Below, piece after piece: positions 16,097 through 26,110 of a stretch of 34,937 nucleotides of DNA. The stretch's first letter is position 1; each line of letters starts with the position of its first letter. The notes beneath the pieces were generated by a model. That model did no database searches and was not told where the DNA came from. It saw only the letters and a program-made list of their open reading frames with translations. Both the position numbers and the translations under genes were made by a program. This DNA comes from Candidatus Hodarchaeota archaeon. GTDB taxonomy: Archaea; Asgardarchaeota; Heimdallarchaeia; Hodarchaeales; YT1-039. Where the stretch lies: assembly GCA_016840025.1 (NCBI GenBank), contig JAEOTF010000273.1, forward strand, positions 1-34,937, written 5' to 3'.

Positions 16097-17200
16097 TCAG
16101 GTCTCATCATATATAATCCTTAAAACCTGGCATTTATCGATATTATCAAGAACATCAACTGAATCGATAAATTGATCAATAGAACCAATATTGGATGTAA
16201 TATTACTTAGAAATTCTGATTTTATTTCTTTATGAAGAGCGTTTACCATCCGTTCAGATCTTGGTACCAAATAAGGTCGGTTAAAAAAGGGGGAAACTTT
16301 TGGATCAATTGGTGGGGTTATTTGAAGAGTATTATGTTTTTTTATTAGGTATATATAGGCTTTTAATAAGTGCTTTTCACGGTCTTTCCAATTTAGAGCA
16401 TTTAAAATATCATGAAAAATAGGAATGAGGGATTTAGCGCATTTCAATTGGTTAAAAGCAGTTCCAAACCATTTTGAATAAGGCTGATACTGTTTCTCCA
16501 TAAGAAAGCATAATTTCATCAGTTCTTCCACAATTTGCGTAGCAATGAGTCTTGACCCCAATTCATCCCCAGCATCTCCACAACGACCCATAAAGGGTTC
16601 TTCTTGATCTAATCGGCGCCATTGGTTAGCCATCAGAAAAAGCCATACGTCGTGAGGATACCAAGATAGTTTCTGACGGATTTTATCTAAACTTTTTAAT
16701 CCATCATAATAAACTTGCCCAGAGTAAATAGTTCTTAATCGCTGTTGAGGAATTATTAACCAATCAAGCTCTTTCATTGGGTGATATAGATCATGTCCTA
16801 TGTAATGTGCAAAAAACCGACCAACTGTAGTAAGTGATACACCATGATTGATCGAACCACTATTTACTCGTTTGAGAACTAGACTGTTATCCTCTGTGCT
16901 TTTTTCAAAGTTTGTTGGATACCCTCTTATTGTCAAAGGAAGTTCTTCTGCTAATTTCGTTTTAATCTTAGACTTATATTGAGAATAATCTTCGTCTGTC
17001 AAAAAAATTTGTAACTTAGGACCCCAATCATGATCGACTGATAATGCAGTATCGAAACCAAGGACGTCAGACCCACGATCAAGACGAGTAGCAGAATAAA
17101 TAACTCTGGGGAAATGTTTTCTTAATAAAGGTCTTACAATATCCTCGAAAAAAAACTGACAAAGTTCTAACCCTGGAATAAATTCGGGCATTGTTTCCAA
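16097..17200 (-). CDS. DUF4037 nucleotidyltransferase-like protein
   Basis: This is a 367-residue protein of the DUF4037 family, which belongs to the DNA polymerase beta-like nucleotidyltransferase fold. The nucleotide-binding region is at residues about 40-62 (RLDRGSDVLGFDTALSVDHD), with the Gly-Ser and the acidic D...DxD cluster of the fold, followed by strand KLQIFLTDED. The C-terminal part (about 140-300) is a helical domain with LSWYPHDVWLFLMANQW and EEPFMGRCGDAGDELGSRLI, which is characteristic of the family. The enzyme is cytoplasmic and its substrate is unknown. Bacterial homologues are annotated only as putative nucleotidyltransferases. ATG start. It is flanked by exported-protein genes, with no evident operon. 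Confidence 0.85.
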   Translation of the reverse strand: METMPEFIPGLELCQFFFEDIVRPLLRKHFPRVIYSATRLDRGSDVLGFDTALSVDHDWGPKLQIFLTDEDYSQYKSKIKTKLAEELPLTIRGYPTNFEKSTEDNSLVLKRVNSGSINHGVSLTTVGRFFAHYIGHDLYHPMKELDWLIIPQQRLRTIYSGQVYYDGLKSLDKIRQKLSWYPHDVWLFLMANQWRRLDQEEPFMGRCGDAGDELGSRLIATQIVEELMKLCFLMEKQYQPYSKWFGTAFNQLKCAKSLIPIFHDILNALNWKDREKHLLKAYIYLIKKHNTLQITPPIDPKVSPFFNRPYLVPRSERMVNALHKEIKSEFLSNITSNIGSIDQFIDSVDVLDNIDKCQVLRIIYDET

Positions 17201-17270
17201 CTCACTGTTCCTGCCTTATTATCATAAAAAATTAGCTACTTCAAACTGAATGTTGCTACTCTGTGATTTT

Positions 17271-18029
17271 TCACAACTTACCAAAACAGTGAGGACAATA
17301 AACCAATGAATCGGAGACTTCTCTTCCGCAGTTCTTACAGGTTTGTTGACCGCTTGTTTTAGTAACAGGCTTTGCAGAAGTTTCTGGACTACGTGTTACT
17401 CCCAAAGAAGGTTCATAAACGTCTTGTGTAATTCTCGGGCGTTTTGGTTTAGTTGTCATTCGCCTGTAGTTATATATAAAGCCTCCGATTATAATAATAA
17501 TTCCAAGTAAGGCGGAGATGAAGGGGATAGCTCCTGCCCAGAGAAGATATGTAAATACTATCTCTCTCTCTCCTAAATAACACGTATCTTCTTCCCATTC
17601 ATAACCAGTAAGTCGTAAAATCACATCGAAACTATTTGCGGTATACTTGGGTGTTATTGCTACTCTTCGAGTAATCTGTGTATCTTCGCCTGATTCAGCA
17701 TAAAAATCCGTATTCATACGCGGAATTGCCCCAAATATCCCTTCATCGACATTAGAATAAAGTAATACCATATTCCCAGAATATCTCCCTCCATTTATGG
17801 AATGAAGAGTGATATCAAGATCAATTTGGATGTAAAATGGATGAGAAATCCCTTCTGCCAATACCAAATCAATATAACTACCATTATTAGGAACATCCAC
17901 TCGAGTTGTACTTTGTTCAGGAGATTCAGTCATGAACGGAAGATATATTCCAAAAACAGGAATTAACAGCATAAGAAAAAAGCCTAAAATGAAGAGAGTA
18001 AGTCCTACTTTAGTGAAAGCAGAAACCAT
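17271..18029 (-). CDS. Two-helix membrane protein with C-terminal zinc ribbon
   Basis: The start is set at ATG 18029. An upstream ATG at 18071 would add 14 residues, but the TATA-like CCTTTATAAA (18080-18089) would place transcription start near 18057, downstream of it. The protein has about 252 residues. An N-terminal helix (KVGLTLFILGFFLMLLIPVF) leads to an exterior beta-rich domain (about 30-150) without a recognised family. A second helix (about 160-180, IPFISALLGIIIIIGGFIY) and a flexible tail follow, ending in a zinc ribbon of the CxxCG...CPHC type (CKNCGREVSDSLVYCPHC). The ribbon should be cytoplasmic. This is the common layout of archaeal zinc-ribbon membrane proteins, and its role is unknown. 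Confidence 0.75.
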   Translation of the reverse strand: MVSAFTKVGLTLFILGFFLMLLIPVFGIYLPFMTESPEQSTTRVDVPNNGSYIDLVLAEGISHPFYIQIDLDITLHSINGGRYSGNMVLLYSNVDEGIFGAIPRMNTDFYAESGEDTQITRRVAITPKYTANSFDVILRLTGYEWEEDTCYLGEREIVFTYLLWAGAIPFISALLGIIIIIGGFIYNYRRMTTKPKRPRITQDVYEPSLGVTRSPETSAKPVTKTSGQQTCKNCGREVSDSLVYCPHCFGKL

Positions 18030-18079
18030 TATGCACACTTCTTTTTTAATCGGAAATAAAAATAAACTCATCTAAAATC

Positions 18080-18089
18080 TTTATAAAGG
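18080..18089 (-). promoter_or_regulatory. Archaeal TATA-like box
   Basis: The minus strand reads CCTTTATAAA about 50 bases upstream of the preferred start at 18029. With the usual 22-27 bases between the TATA box and transcription start, the mRNA would begin near 18057 and carry a short leader. This favours ATG 18029 over ATG 18071. Confidence 0.4.
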
Positions 18090-18193
18090 TAACTCGTCTT
18101 CTGAATGAACATAAAAAAACGCGATGATACTAACTTAAAATCTGATTAATGGCTAAAATCCATATCAAAGAGAAAAGTGAGGATGAGGTCTAG

Positions 18194-20914
18194 TTGATTC
18201 GATTAATTGCAGGTAATCGGAAAACCACCTATACAATATCATTTATTCGTTGCTTATTTTTGGTTATACTTATTCTATTTCCCATTCTTAGCTCGAATGC
18301 AGGAGAAAACTTCATATTTCAAGTTAGAAAAAGTGATTTGCTTCAAAATCACCCTAATAAGGACCAAGATGAAAATAGTCAAGAATTAGTTCTGGAATCA
18401 ACTGAAACAAGATATTCTCAGAAAACTTCCTCTAAAATTGCCCCTAAAATTCCTAAAATTCGTTCTCCTGCTGACTACAATATTTCTGCTCCGATTTTCA
18501 TAAATAATGATACTGATTTTGGTGTTAAGGCTGATCTCTATAATTGGACTGGGGATGGGACTCATGATACTCCTTATATTATAAATAACCTTAATATCAC
18601 AGGTGGATCGAGTGAGGGACAAATAGAAATATGGAATACGACTGTATATTTTCAAATAACAAATTGTCTCTTGAATGAAGGAAAAAGAGGGATTTTATTT
18701 AGAAATGTAACTCATGGCAGTGTTTTAGATAATATAATTACCAAAACTAATACCGGTTATCTAGGGATTGAATTAGATTTCTCGAGTAATAATACTATAA
18801 GTGGGAATACCGTGAGCGGACCTACTGATATTGGTAACTATTATTGGGGGATTATAATTCATTACTCGAATCATTGTATTATATCAAGTAATTCTATCTA
18901 TAATCAAAGTAGAGAAGGACTATATATTACAAATTCAACTAACTCCAATATCTCTGAAAATACAGTCTTTTATAGCGGTGAAGAGGGTATAACATTAGAA
19001 TTTTCTGAAAGCAGTGCTATTTTCTCTAATATTGTGTTTAATAATACCTGGGATGGAATAGAAGCTACTCACTGCAAAGATAGTGTTTTTATTAATAACA
19101 CAATATACAACTACAATAATCATGATGGATTGAGAATTGAAGACTCACCAAATTGTATATTTGACAACAACACTCTTTCCAATAATCAGGTGGGGATGAG
19201 TCTTACCCGTTGTGAAAAGAGTACGATATCCAATACTACAGCGGTTTTTAATAATGAAGCAGGGATCTATCTCGACTCATCTGATCAGTGTATAGTTATT
19301 GATAACCTAGTTCATAATAATAGCAGAGGAATAAGGCTTGATTCCTCTGAACATTCACTAATGTTCAACAATACTCTCTACTACAATCATAATGGCATTA
19401 GAGTTGAATCATCTTACAATTGTACCCTCGCAAATATCTCTACTTTTAATAACTCCTATAGTGGTATTGACGTCTATAATTCCTCTAATTGTCATCTTTC
19501 TGATATAATAGTCCTTAATCATGGTAGCAATGGGATTGAAATTACTTTTTCCGACAATTGTATTCTTACAAGAATAGAAGCATCATTTAACCAAGTAGGA
19601 ATTGAAGTTGAGAGAGGTTCTAACTGTCGTTTAACCGGAATTTCTGCTAATAATAACAGAGATAATGGTGTCCGTGCCTACTATACTAATAATAGTGTCT
19701 TTTTGGATATAACCGCATTTAATAGTGATTCTTCGGGTATTGACTTATTAAATCAAGATAATGTTACCATCACTAATGTCACCAGTGCTGGTGGTCGAGA
19801 TGGCTTTTATGGTTATGAGTTATCAAATAGTATCCTCTCTAACTGCTCGTTCTTCAACAACTCTGAATCAGGGATTGAATTGAGCCAAAGTAATAACATC
19901 CTAATTTCAGAAACCAAATGTTACAATAATAGTGATAGGGGCATTGATCTCCTATATTCTCAAGACATTACTATCTTAGACATGGTAATTTATAAGAATT
20001 TAGGACGAGGGATAAGTATTCTTAATTCAGTGGATTGCAATGTCTCACACAATATCGTCTACAATTGTTCGGATTCCGCAATCTATATTGATTATGCAAA
20101 TAATTCAGTATTTTCCTATAACACTCTTTATTATTGTACAGGGGGGCTTGTGATTACTAATTCTCACCATAATGTCATATCACAAAACATTGTTTACCAC
20201 AATTTCCAAGGTATTCAAATCACTTATTATGAAGAGCCGCTGGGATCGTTAGGAAACAATACGGTAACAAAAAATGATCTTATTTCTAATGGAGATGATT
20301 GGAAACAAGTTTATATCGACTATACGGTCGATGTAGTCGACTACAACTTCTATGATAATCATAGATACCCAGACGGAGATAACGATGGAGTTGTAGACAC
20401 TCCATTAGTTGTTGGAGGGGATTCTTATATGGGGTATTATTATGATAGTCAGCCATTGATGATGCCTATCAACTCTCCAACCATCCATTATCTATCTAGA
20501 CCTGTAATTATTAGTCCAATTTCGTGGAATCCTGCGGATCCTGAAGAATATGTTAATTTAAATCTGAATGGTACTATAATCATCCAATGGCTCGAACCAA
20601 TTGATTCTCTCTTCCATTCAATCACTTATAGTATCTATTATTCGATTGATTGGGGAGAAAATTGGACAGAAGTCACATCAGGACTAACCAGCACTATTTA
20701 TAACTTTGATACCACATTTCTCCTTAGAGGTCACCTATCAATTATCATTCAAGCAGTCTGTTCGGATGGATTAACAACAAACTTTTCACGGTTGCATTTT
20801 GAACTTGACAATCAACCGCAAGAAATACCTGATATGGTTTCTGGATGGTCAATGATACTCTTTTTAATGCCAATGATAACATTGGTGCTTTTTAGAGTAT
20901 ATAAAAGAAAATAA
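18194..20914 (+). CDS. NosD-like parallel beta-helix surface protein
   Basis: This is a 906-residue exported protein. TTG start at 18194 with GGATGAGG a few bases upstream. A signal peptide (about 15-36) is followed by a linker, then the domain entry APIFINNDTDFG...DGTHDTPYIINN typical of NosD/CASH proteins. From about residue 120 to 690 it is built of 22-24-residue parallel beta-helix rungs, such as NSSNCHLSDIIVLNHGSNGI, with many N-x-S/T glycosylation sites. Residues about 760-880 resemble a fibronectin/Ig-type domain (TYSIYYSIDWGENWTEVTSG), and one C-terminal helix with VYKRK anchors it. It likely coats the cell or binds or cleaves polysaccharide. No catalytic residues can be named. Confidence 0.88.
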   Translation: MIRLIAGNRKTTYTISFIRCLFLVILILFPILSSNAGENFIFQVRKSDLLQNHPNKDQDENSQELVLESTETRYSQKTSSKIAPKIPKIRSPADYNISAPIFINNDTDFGVKADLYNWTGDGTHDTPYIINNLNITGGSSEGQIEIWNTTVYFQITNCLLNEGKRGILFRNVTHGSVLDNIITKTNTGYLGIELDFSSNNTISGNTVSGPTDIGNYYWGIIIHYSNHCIISSNSIYNQSREGLYITNSTNSNISENTVFYSGEEGITLEFSESSAIFSNIVFNNTWDGIEATHCKDSVFINNTIYNYNNHDGLRIEDSPNCIFDNNTLSNNQVGMSLTRCEKSTISNTTAVFNNEAGIYLDSSDQCIVIDNLVHNNSRGIRLDSSEHSLMFNNTLYYNHNGIRVESSYNCTLANISTFNNSYSGIDVYNSSNCHLSDIIVLNHGSNGIEITFSDNCILTRIEASFNQVGIEVERGSNCRLTGISANNNRDNGVRAYYTNNSVFLDITAFNSDSSGIDLLNQDNVTITNVTSAGGRDGFYGYELSNSILSNCSFFNNSESGIELSQSNNILISETKCYNNSDRGIDLLYSQDITILDMVIYKNLGRGISILNSVDCNVSHNIVYNCSDSAIYIDYANNSVFSYNTLYYCTGGLVITNSHHNVISQNIVYHNFQGIQITYYEEPLGSLGNNTVTKNDLISNGDDWKQVYIDYTVDVVDYNFYDNHRYPDGDNDGVVDTPLVVGGDSYMGYYYDSQPLMMPINSPTIHYLSRPVIISPISWNPADPEEYVNLNLNGTIIIQWLEPIDSLFHSITYSIYYSIDWGENWTEVTSGLTSTIYNFDTTFLLRGHLSIIIQAVCSDGLTTNFSRLHFELDNQPQEIPDMVSGWSMILFLMPMITLVLFRVYKRK

Positions 20915-21109
20915 AGGGACAATACTCCAAGATAAATGAAAAAATGATTTAAATTAAGGAATTGCTTGAAATTAAAGCTATTTGAATAGAAACATCCTCT
21001 CTGGATTTAAAACAAGATAATTGGGGGTTTTTAATATTTCTTATTTAATAATTAAGAGGTATTCATTAATAGATTCAAATTTAATTCTCTTCTACAAATT
21101 TAATTTTAG

Positions 21110-22771
21110 ATGAGAGAGATGAAAGCTGCTGACCTCTTTGTTAAAGCATTGGTGAATGAAGGAACTGAGTACATCTTTGGTATCCCAGGCGAGGAAAACT
21201 TAGATTTATTGGAATCCATTCGCAAATCATCCATAAAACTGATATTAACTCGACATGAACAAGCTGCTGGGTTTATGGCTGCTACTTATGGACGACTAAC
21301 GGGGAAGACGGGAGTTTGTATTTCAACTCTTGGACCTGGAGCAGCTAACCTAGTCACCGCTGCTGCTTATGCCCAATTAGGTGGTATGCCTATGCTAATG
21401 ATCACAGGGCAGAAACCTATCAAAAAAAGTAAACAAGGACGATTCCAGATAGTAGACATCGTGAATATGATGAAACCATTGACAAAATATACAAGACAGA
21501 TCATCAATGGTAATACGATTCCAGCGTTTGTTCGTGAAGCCTTTCGTCTCGCCGAAGAAGAACGTCCAGGAGCGGTACATCTAGAATTACCTGAAGATAT
21601 AGCAAGAGAAATAGTAGATAGTCCAATATTTACAATTGATAGAGTAAGGCGTCCCTCGCCAGATGAAAAGGCCGTTAACAAAGCTGTAGCGATGATTGAA
21701 AATGCTAAGCATCCATTGATATTAATTGGTGCAGGTGCTAATAGAAAAAGGGTCCAAAAATGGTTACTAAATTTTATCAATAAGACAGGAGTTCCGTTCT
21801 TTGTTACTCAAATGGGTAAAGGAGTGATCGATGAAAGACATCCTCTGTACCTTGGGACAGCTGCCCTCTCAGAAAATGATTATGTCCATTGTGCTATCAA
21901 TAAAGCTGATCTAATAATCAATATAGGGCATGATATAATTGAAAAACCACCATTCTTCATGGAACACAATGGAAAAAATGTAATCCATGTAAATTTCTTT
22001 TCTGCTGAGGTCGATCAAGTTTATTTCCCCCAATTAGAGGTTATAGGGGATATAGCAAATTCTTTATGGCAAATCACGGAAAAAATTATGACAAAAGAAA
22101 CCTGGGATTTTCAATATTTCTTAGACATGAAAAAAGAAGCCGAAAAATACATAGACTATTGTACAATCGATGATATTGATATTTCTCATTTCCCTGTAAC
22201 GCCACAACACCTTGTAGCTGAAGTTCGTAAAGTTATGCCGTCTAATGGAATTATAAGCTTGGATAATGGAATCTACAAAATTTGGTTCGCTCGTAACTAT
22301 AAAGCTCATGCTCCAAATACAGTCCTCTTAGACAATGCGCTTGCTACAATGGGGGCTGGCCTACCAGCTGCGATAGCTTCAAAACTTGTTTATCCTGATC
22401 GTGCTGTTATTGCGATTTGTGGAGATGGTGGCTTTATGATGAACTCACAAGAACTTGAAACTGCAGTAAGACTCGAAGTAAATATCACAGTGATGATTCT
22501 GAATGACAGTGCTTATGGTATGATTAAATGGAAACAAGAAGCTATGAATTTACCTGATTTTGGTCTTGATTTTCAGAATCCCGACTTTATAAAATATGCT
22601 GAAAGCTATGGTGCTCATGGATATAGAATACAAAAAACTGAAGAGATATCCGATCTTTTGGGGAAATGTATCAAAGAGCTAGGTGTTCATGTTATTGATG
22701 TACCAGTAGATTATTCGGAAAACGAACGCGTATTGATCAAATATCTACAAGAAAATGTTAAATGCTTATAG
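21110..22771 (+). CDS. Thiamine-diphosphate enzyme of the acetolactate synthase family (possible 2-oxoglutarate decarboxylase)
   Basis: This is a 553-residue TPP enzyme with the three-domain acetolactate synthase layout. The N-terminal domain shows EYIFGIPGEENLDLLESI and the catalytic Glu50 in RHEQAAGFMAATYGRLTG. The pyrophosphate site is GDG at 438-440, followed about 25 residues later by the Asn in MILNDSAYG. It has no small-subunit gene beside it, and its N-terminal PGEENLD motif differs from the PG(A/G)..D of anabolic acetolactate synthases. The next gene, 19 bases downstream on the same strand, is a succinate-semialdehyde dehydrogenase. That pairing is known in cyanobacteria, where the enzyme once annotated as acetolactate synthase is 2-oxoglutarate decarboxylase. 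I infer the same activity here, but acetolactate synthase cannot be excluded. A second ATG at 21119 is a possible start. Confidence 0.85.
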   Translation: MREMKAADLFVKALVNEGTEYIFGIPGEENLDLLESIRKSSIKLILTRHEQAAGFMAATYGRLTGKTGVCISTLGPGAANLVTAAAYAQLGGMPMLMITGQKPIKKSKQGRFQIVDIVNMMKPLTKYTRQIINGNTIPAFVREAFRLAEEERPGAVHLELPEDIAREIVDSPIFTIDRVRRPSPDEKAVNKAVAMIENAKHPLILIGAGANRKRVQKWLLNFINKTGVPFFVTQMGKGVIDERHPLYLGTAALSENDYVHCAINKADLIINIGHDIIEKPPFFMEHNGKNVIHVNFFSAEVDQVYFPQLEVIGDIANSLWQITEKIMTKETWDFQYFLDMKKEAEKYIDYCTIDDIDISHFPVTPQHLVAEVRKVMPSNGIISLDNGIYKIWFARNYKAHAPNTVLLDNALATMGAGLPAAIASKLVYPDRAVIAICGDGGFMMNSQELETAVRLEVNITVMILNDSAYGMIKWKQEAMNLPDFGLDFQNPDFIKYAESYGAHGYRIQKTEEISDLLGKCIKELGVHVIDVPVDYSENERVLIKYLQENVKCL

Positions 22772-22790
22772 ATTATAGGAGAGATTAAAT

Positions 22791-24158
22791 ATGGCAATAG
22801 AAGTAATTAACCCTACAACAGGCGAGAAAATAAAAACATACGAGGAAATAACGCCAGATGAAGTCAAGGATATCCTAATTGAAGTAGATAAAGAACAGAA
22901 GATATGGCAAAAAACATCATTTTCTGAACGAGCCGTCCTTATGAAGAAAGCGGCTCAGATTTTACGGGATAATGCAGAAGAGTATGGTCGTATTATGGCA
23001 ATAGAAATGGGGAAACCATTAAAGGACGGGATTGCAGAAGCTCAGAAATGTGCTTGGGTATGTGATTATTACGCTGATAATACTGAAGAAATTTTAAAGC
23101 CAGAAGTGGTTAAAACTGAAGCTGCTAAGAGTTTTGTTGTATTTCGACCCTTAGGAATTGTTCTTGCTGTAATGCCTTGGAATTTTCCTTTCTGGCAGGT
23201 ATTTCGATTTGCTGCACCCGCATTGATGGCTGGAAATGCAGGAGTGTTGAAACATGCAAGTAATGTACCTGGAAGCGCACTCGCTATCGAAGAGGTTTTT
23301 CATAAGGTGGGTTTCCCAAAAAATATATTCCGTACACTTCTCATTGGGAGTAGACAAGTGGCAGCTGTTATAGAAAATCCATTAGTAAAAGCTGTAACTC
23401 TTACAGGGAGTACTCCTGCAGGAAAAGCTGTTGCAAGTAAAGCAGGTGAGATGCTTAAAAAAACCGTCCTAGAACTCGGTGGTAGTGATCCTTATGTAAT
23501 TCTTGAAGATGCAAATCTAGAAGAAGCTGTAAATACCTGTGTAATGAGTCGTCTTATTAATGCAGGGCAGAGTTGTATAGCAGCTAAACGTTTTATTGTG
23601 GTTGAGAGCATAAAGATGCAATTTGAAGAGATGTATGTTGAAAAAATGAAGAATTTGAAAATGGGAAATCCGCTGGAAGAAGGTGTTGTAGTAGGACCTC
23701 AAGCGCGCCATGACCTTCGGGATGATCTTCATATTCAAGTTCAGGAAAGTATCGAAAAAGGAGCAAAATTATTGCTTGGAGGAGAAATACCAGATAATTC
23801 AGGAGCTTTTTATCCACCAACTGTACTCACTGATGTCAAGAAAGGAATGCCTGCGTATGATGAAGAATTATTTGGACCAGTTGCAGCGATAATTTCTGCG
23901 AAAGATGAGGAAGATGCAATAAGAAAAGCAAATGATACAATATTTGGATTAGGCTCAGCTATTTTCACTAATGACATCGAAAAAGGTGAACGAATCGCAA
24001 CTTATGAATTAGAAGCTGGATGCAGTTTTGTGAATACTTTTGTTAGATCAGATCCTCGTTTACCATTCGGTGGTATCAAAGAGAGTGGTTATGGACGAGA
24101 ATTATCTCATTATGGTATTAAAGAATTCGTTAATATTAAAACAGTCTATTTAAAGTAA
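22791..24158 (+). CDS. NAD(P)-dependent succinate-semialdehyde dehydrogenase
   Basis: This is a 455-residue aldehyde dehydrogenase. The N-terminus (MAIEVINPTTGEKIKTYEE) is typical of the short Sad/GabD-type succinate-semialdehyde dehydrogenases. Catalytic residues are Glu228 (LELGGSD) and Cys262 (NAGQSCIAAKRF). VMPWNFPFWQVFRFAAPALM and HASNVPGSALAIE are cofactor and substrate-pocket signatures of this subgroup. It oxidises succinate semialdehyde to succinate in the cytoplasm. The gene starts with ATG 19 bases after the TPP enzyme, with GGAGAG upstream, so both are made from one mRNA. Together they could convert 2-oxoglutarate to succinate without CoA. The cofactor preference is not readable by eye. 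Confidence 0.9.
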   Translation: MAIEVINPTTGEKIKTYEEITPDEVKDILIEVDKEQKIWQKTSFSERAVLMKKAAQILRDNAEEYGRIMAIEMGKPLKDGIAEAQKCAWVCDYYADNTEEILKPEVVKTEAAKSFVVFRPLGIVLAVMPWNFPFWQVFRFAAPALMAGNAGVLKHASNVPGSALAIEEVFHKVGFPKNIFRTLLIGSRQVAAVIENPLVKAVTLTGSTPAGKAVASKAGEMLKKTVLELGGSDPYVILEDANLEEAVNTCVMSRLINAGQSCIAAKRFIVVESIKMQFEEMYVEKMKNLKMGNPLEEGVVVGPQARHDLRDDLHIQVQESIEKGAKLLLGGEIPDNSGAFYPPTVLTDVKKGMPAYDEELFGPVAAIISAKDEEDAIRKANDTIFGLGSAIFTNDIEKGERIATYELEAGCSFVNTFVRSDPRLPFGGIKESGYGRELSHYGIKEFVNIKTVYLK

Positions 24159-24340
24159 TAATAAACGTAATTCTTTTTTATTTCACTATTTTTTTGAATA
24201 AGAAGAAATATTATAGATAATGATTCTTCTAGAACGTTTTTCTAAAAGGTTGCTTACATCGAGAATAACTTATTAATCACCTATTAGCTTACTACTAAAA
24301 CCTGCTCCTGCGTAATCAAGTATAGAGGAGGAGTAAAATT

Positions 24341-26110
24341 CTGTCTATTTCCACAAAAACTGAATTAAACAGGATTAAGGAACTCATTGAACAAGGAGAA
24401 TTTGGTACTGCTTCCCAAATCATCGAAAATATTGAACAAGGGGTAAAACTCAGTTCTTATGAAATGTTAGTTTGTCAGCACTTCAAGAGTGTCCTTATGG
24501 TCAAACAGAATCAATACGAAAAGGGCCTTAAACTTGCAGAAGAAGTTTTGAAAGAAAGTCAAGAATTGGGAATATCTTTCCAAGAGGTTGACTCCATCAA
24601 TACCATGGTAGAAATTTTGTGGCGACTGGGGAGGTTTGATGAATGCTTAGCACTAATTGAACAAGGTGAGAAAATACTTCATAATTTACCTAAAGAAAAG
24701 GAAGAGTTAGCTGAAATTGATCAGAAAATAGCCACTTTGTTGTTTCATAAAGGAATTATTCACTATTTCAAAGGTAATATGGATCAAGCACTAAAGTATT
24801 CACAAAAAAGTTTGATAATTCGAAAACATGTTGGCAACAAACATTTAATCGCTATTTCTTTGAATAGTATAGGGAATATCCTGGAACAAAAAGGGGATTT
24901 AGACCAAGCTATGGAATATCATCAGAAAAGTTTAGTCCTACGTAGAGAGATTGGTAATAAAAAGGATATTGCTGCTTCTTTGAATAATATTGGCAATATC
25001 AATTGGCAGAAAGGGGATTTGGACCAAGCTTTAGAATTCTACCAACAAAGTTTGACTTTACATGAGGAGCTTGGTCTTAAACAAGGCATTGCTAACACTT
25101 TAAACAATATAGGACTTGTTCATGAGAAAAAAGGTAACTTATCACAAGCCTTAGAATACTTACAACAAAGTCTGGAATTGAAAAGACAATTGGGCCACAA
25201 AGTAGGAGTAGCTTGGACACTTCTAAACATTGGTATCGTTTATACACAGAAAGGCAATTTAAATCATGCGTTAGAATACTTACAACAGAGTTTTGCGCTG
25301 AATACAGATATCGGAGATAAAATCCGTACTGCTACATCTCTTTATCGAATTGGGATAGTTTATAGATTAAAAGGTGATTTAGATCAGTGTTTAGACTATT
25401 CAGAAAAAAGTTTAACAATTCGGGAAGAAATTGGTAATTCGATCTATATTTCTAAATCTCTTTTATCATTAGTCTCTATAGCCATTGAAAAGAAAAATCT
25501 TGAACAAGCACGGAAATTTGTCGAACAATTACGACAAATAAACAAAAAAGAAGATAATAAAGCAATTGACCAACGATGGAAGATAGGAGAGGCTATGCTC
25601 TTAAAAACTCACTCTAGGATGAAAGATAAATTAAAAGCTCAAGAAATTTATCTTCAAATTGTTGAAGAAGATATTATTGATCATGAGTTAACAATTATTG
25701 CGATGCTAAGTCTCTGTGAGTTATTAATTAATGAATTCAAAGCCTTTGGTGAAACAGAAGTTCTTCAAGAAATCAAGAATTATATACACAAACTCTATGC
25801 ATTGGCTAAAGAACAAAACTCTTTACCTTTAATCATAGATACATTAATCTTGCAAGCTAGATTTGCTATGATTGATGGTAATCTCAGTATAGCACTTAGC
25901 TTTTTGGAAAATGCGGAAGAAACAGCAGAAAAAAAAGAACTCGGTCAGTTTATTGAAAAAGTATCTTATGAAAAACAGCAATTAGAAGAACAGTATGATA
26001 TTTGGCAAGAACTCATACATTCTAATACTCCATTCCAGATACGACTAGAGCAGGCGCGTTTATCAGAATATATAAAGGCTGCTCAAAGAATGATGAATAT
26101 AAGAGAATAA
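24341..26110 (+). CDS. TPR repeat protein with probable CTG start
   Basis: The first conventional start is ATG 24464, but the frame is open back to TAG 24323-24325 and the extra codons look coding (LSISTKTELNRIKELIEQGE). Right after that stop lies a strong ribosome-binding site (AGGAGGAG), then seven bases, then CTG at 24341-24343. This gives 589 residues. Residues about 131-400 hold seven TPR units of 40 residues, such as SLNNIGNINWQKGDLDQALE and FYQQSLTLHEELG, of the kinesin-light-chain-like type. The C-terminal 190 residues are helical without clear repeats. It should be a cytoplasmic scaffold that binds partner proteins. No effector domain is present. The start codon is an inference from spacing and sequence. 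Confidence 0.9.
   Translation: MSISTKTELNRIKELIEQGEFGTASQIIENIEQGVKLSSYEMLVCQHFKSVLMVKQNQYEKGLKLAEEVLKESQELGISFQEVDSINTMVEILWRLGRFDECLALIEQGEKILHNLPKEKEELAEIDQKIATLLFHKGIIHYFKGNMDQALKYSQKSLIIRKHVGNKHLIAISLNSIGNILEQKGDLDQAMEYHQKSLVLRREIGNKKDIAASLNNIGNINWQKGDLDQALEFYQQSLTLHEELGLKQGIANTLNNIGLVHEKKGNLSQALEYLQQSLELKRQLGHKVGVAWTLLNIGIVYTQKGNLNHALEYLQQSFALNTDIGDKIRTATSLYRIGIVYRLKGDLDQCLDYSEKSLTIREEIGNSIYISKSLLSLVSIAIEKKNLEQARKFVEQLRQINKKEDNKAIDQRWKIGEAMLLKTHSRMKDKLKAQEIYLQIVEEDIIDHELTIIAMLSLCELLINEFKAFGETEVLQEIKNYIHKLYALAKEQNSLPLIIDTLILQARFAMIDGNLSIALSFLENAEETAEKKELGQFIEKVSYEKQQLEEQYDIWQELIHSNTPFQIRLEQARLSEYIKAAQRMMNIRE

Noticed and set aside
23151..23892. Several open frames antisense or offset within the dehydrogenase gene
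   Set aside because: They overlap a complete gene with catalytic motifs and show no domain of their own.
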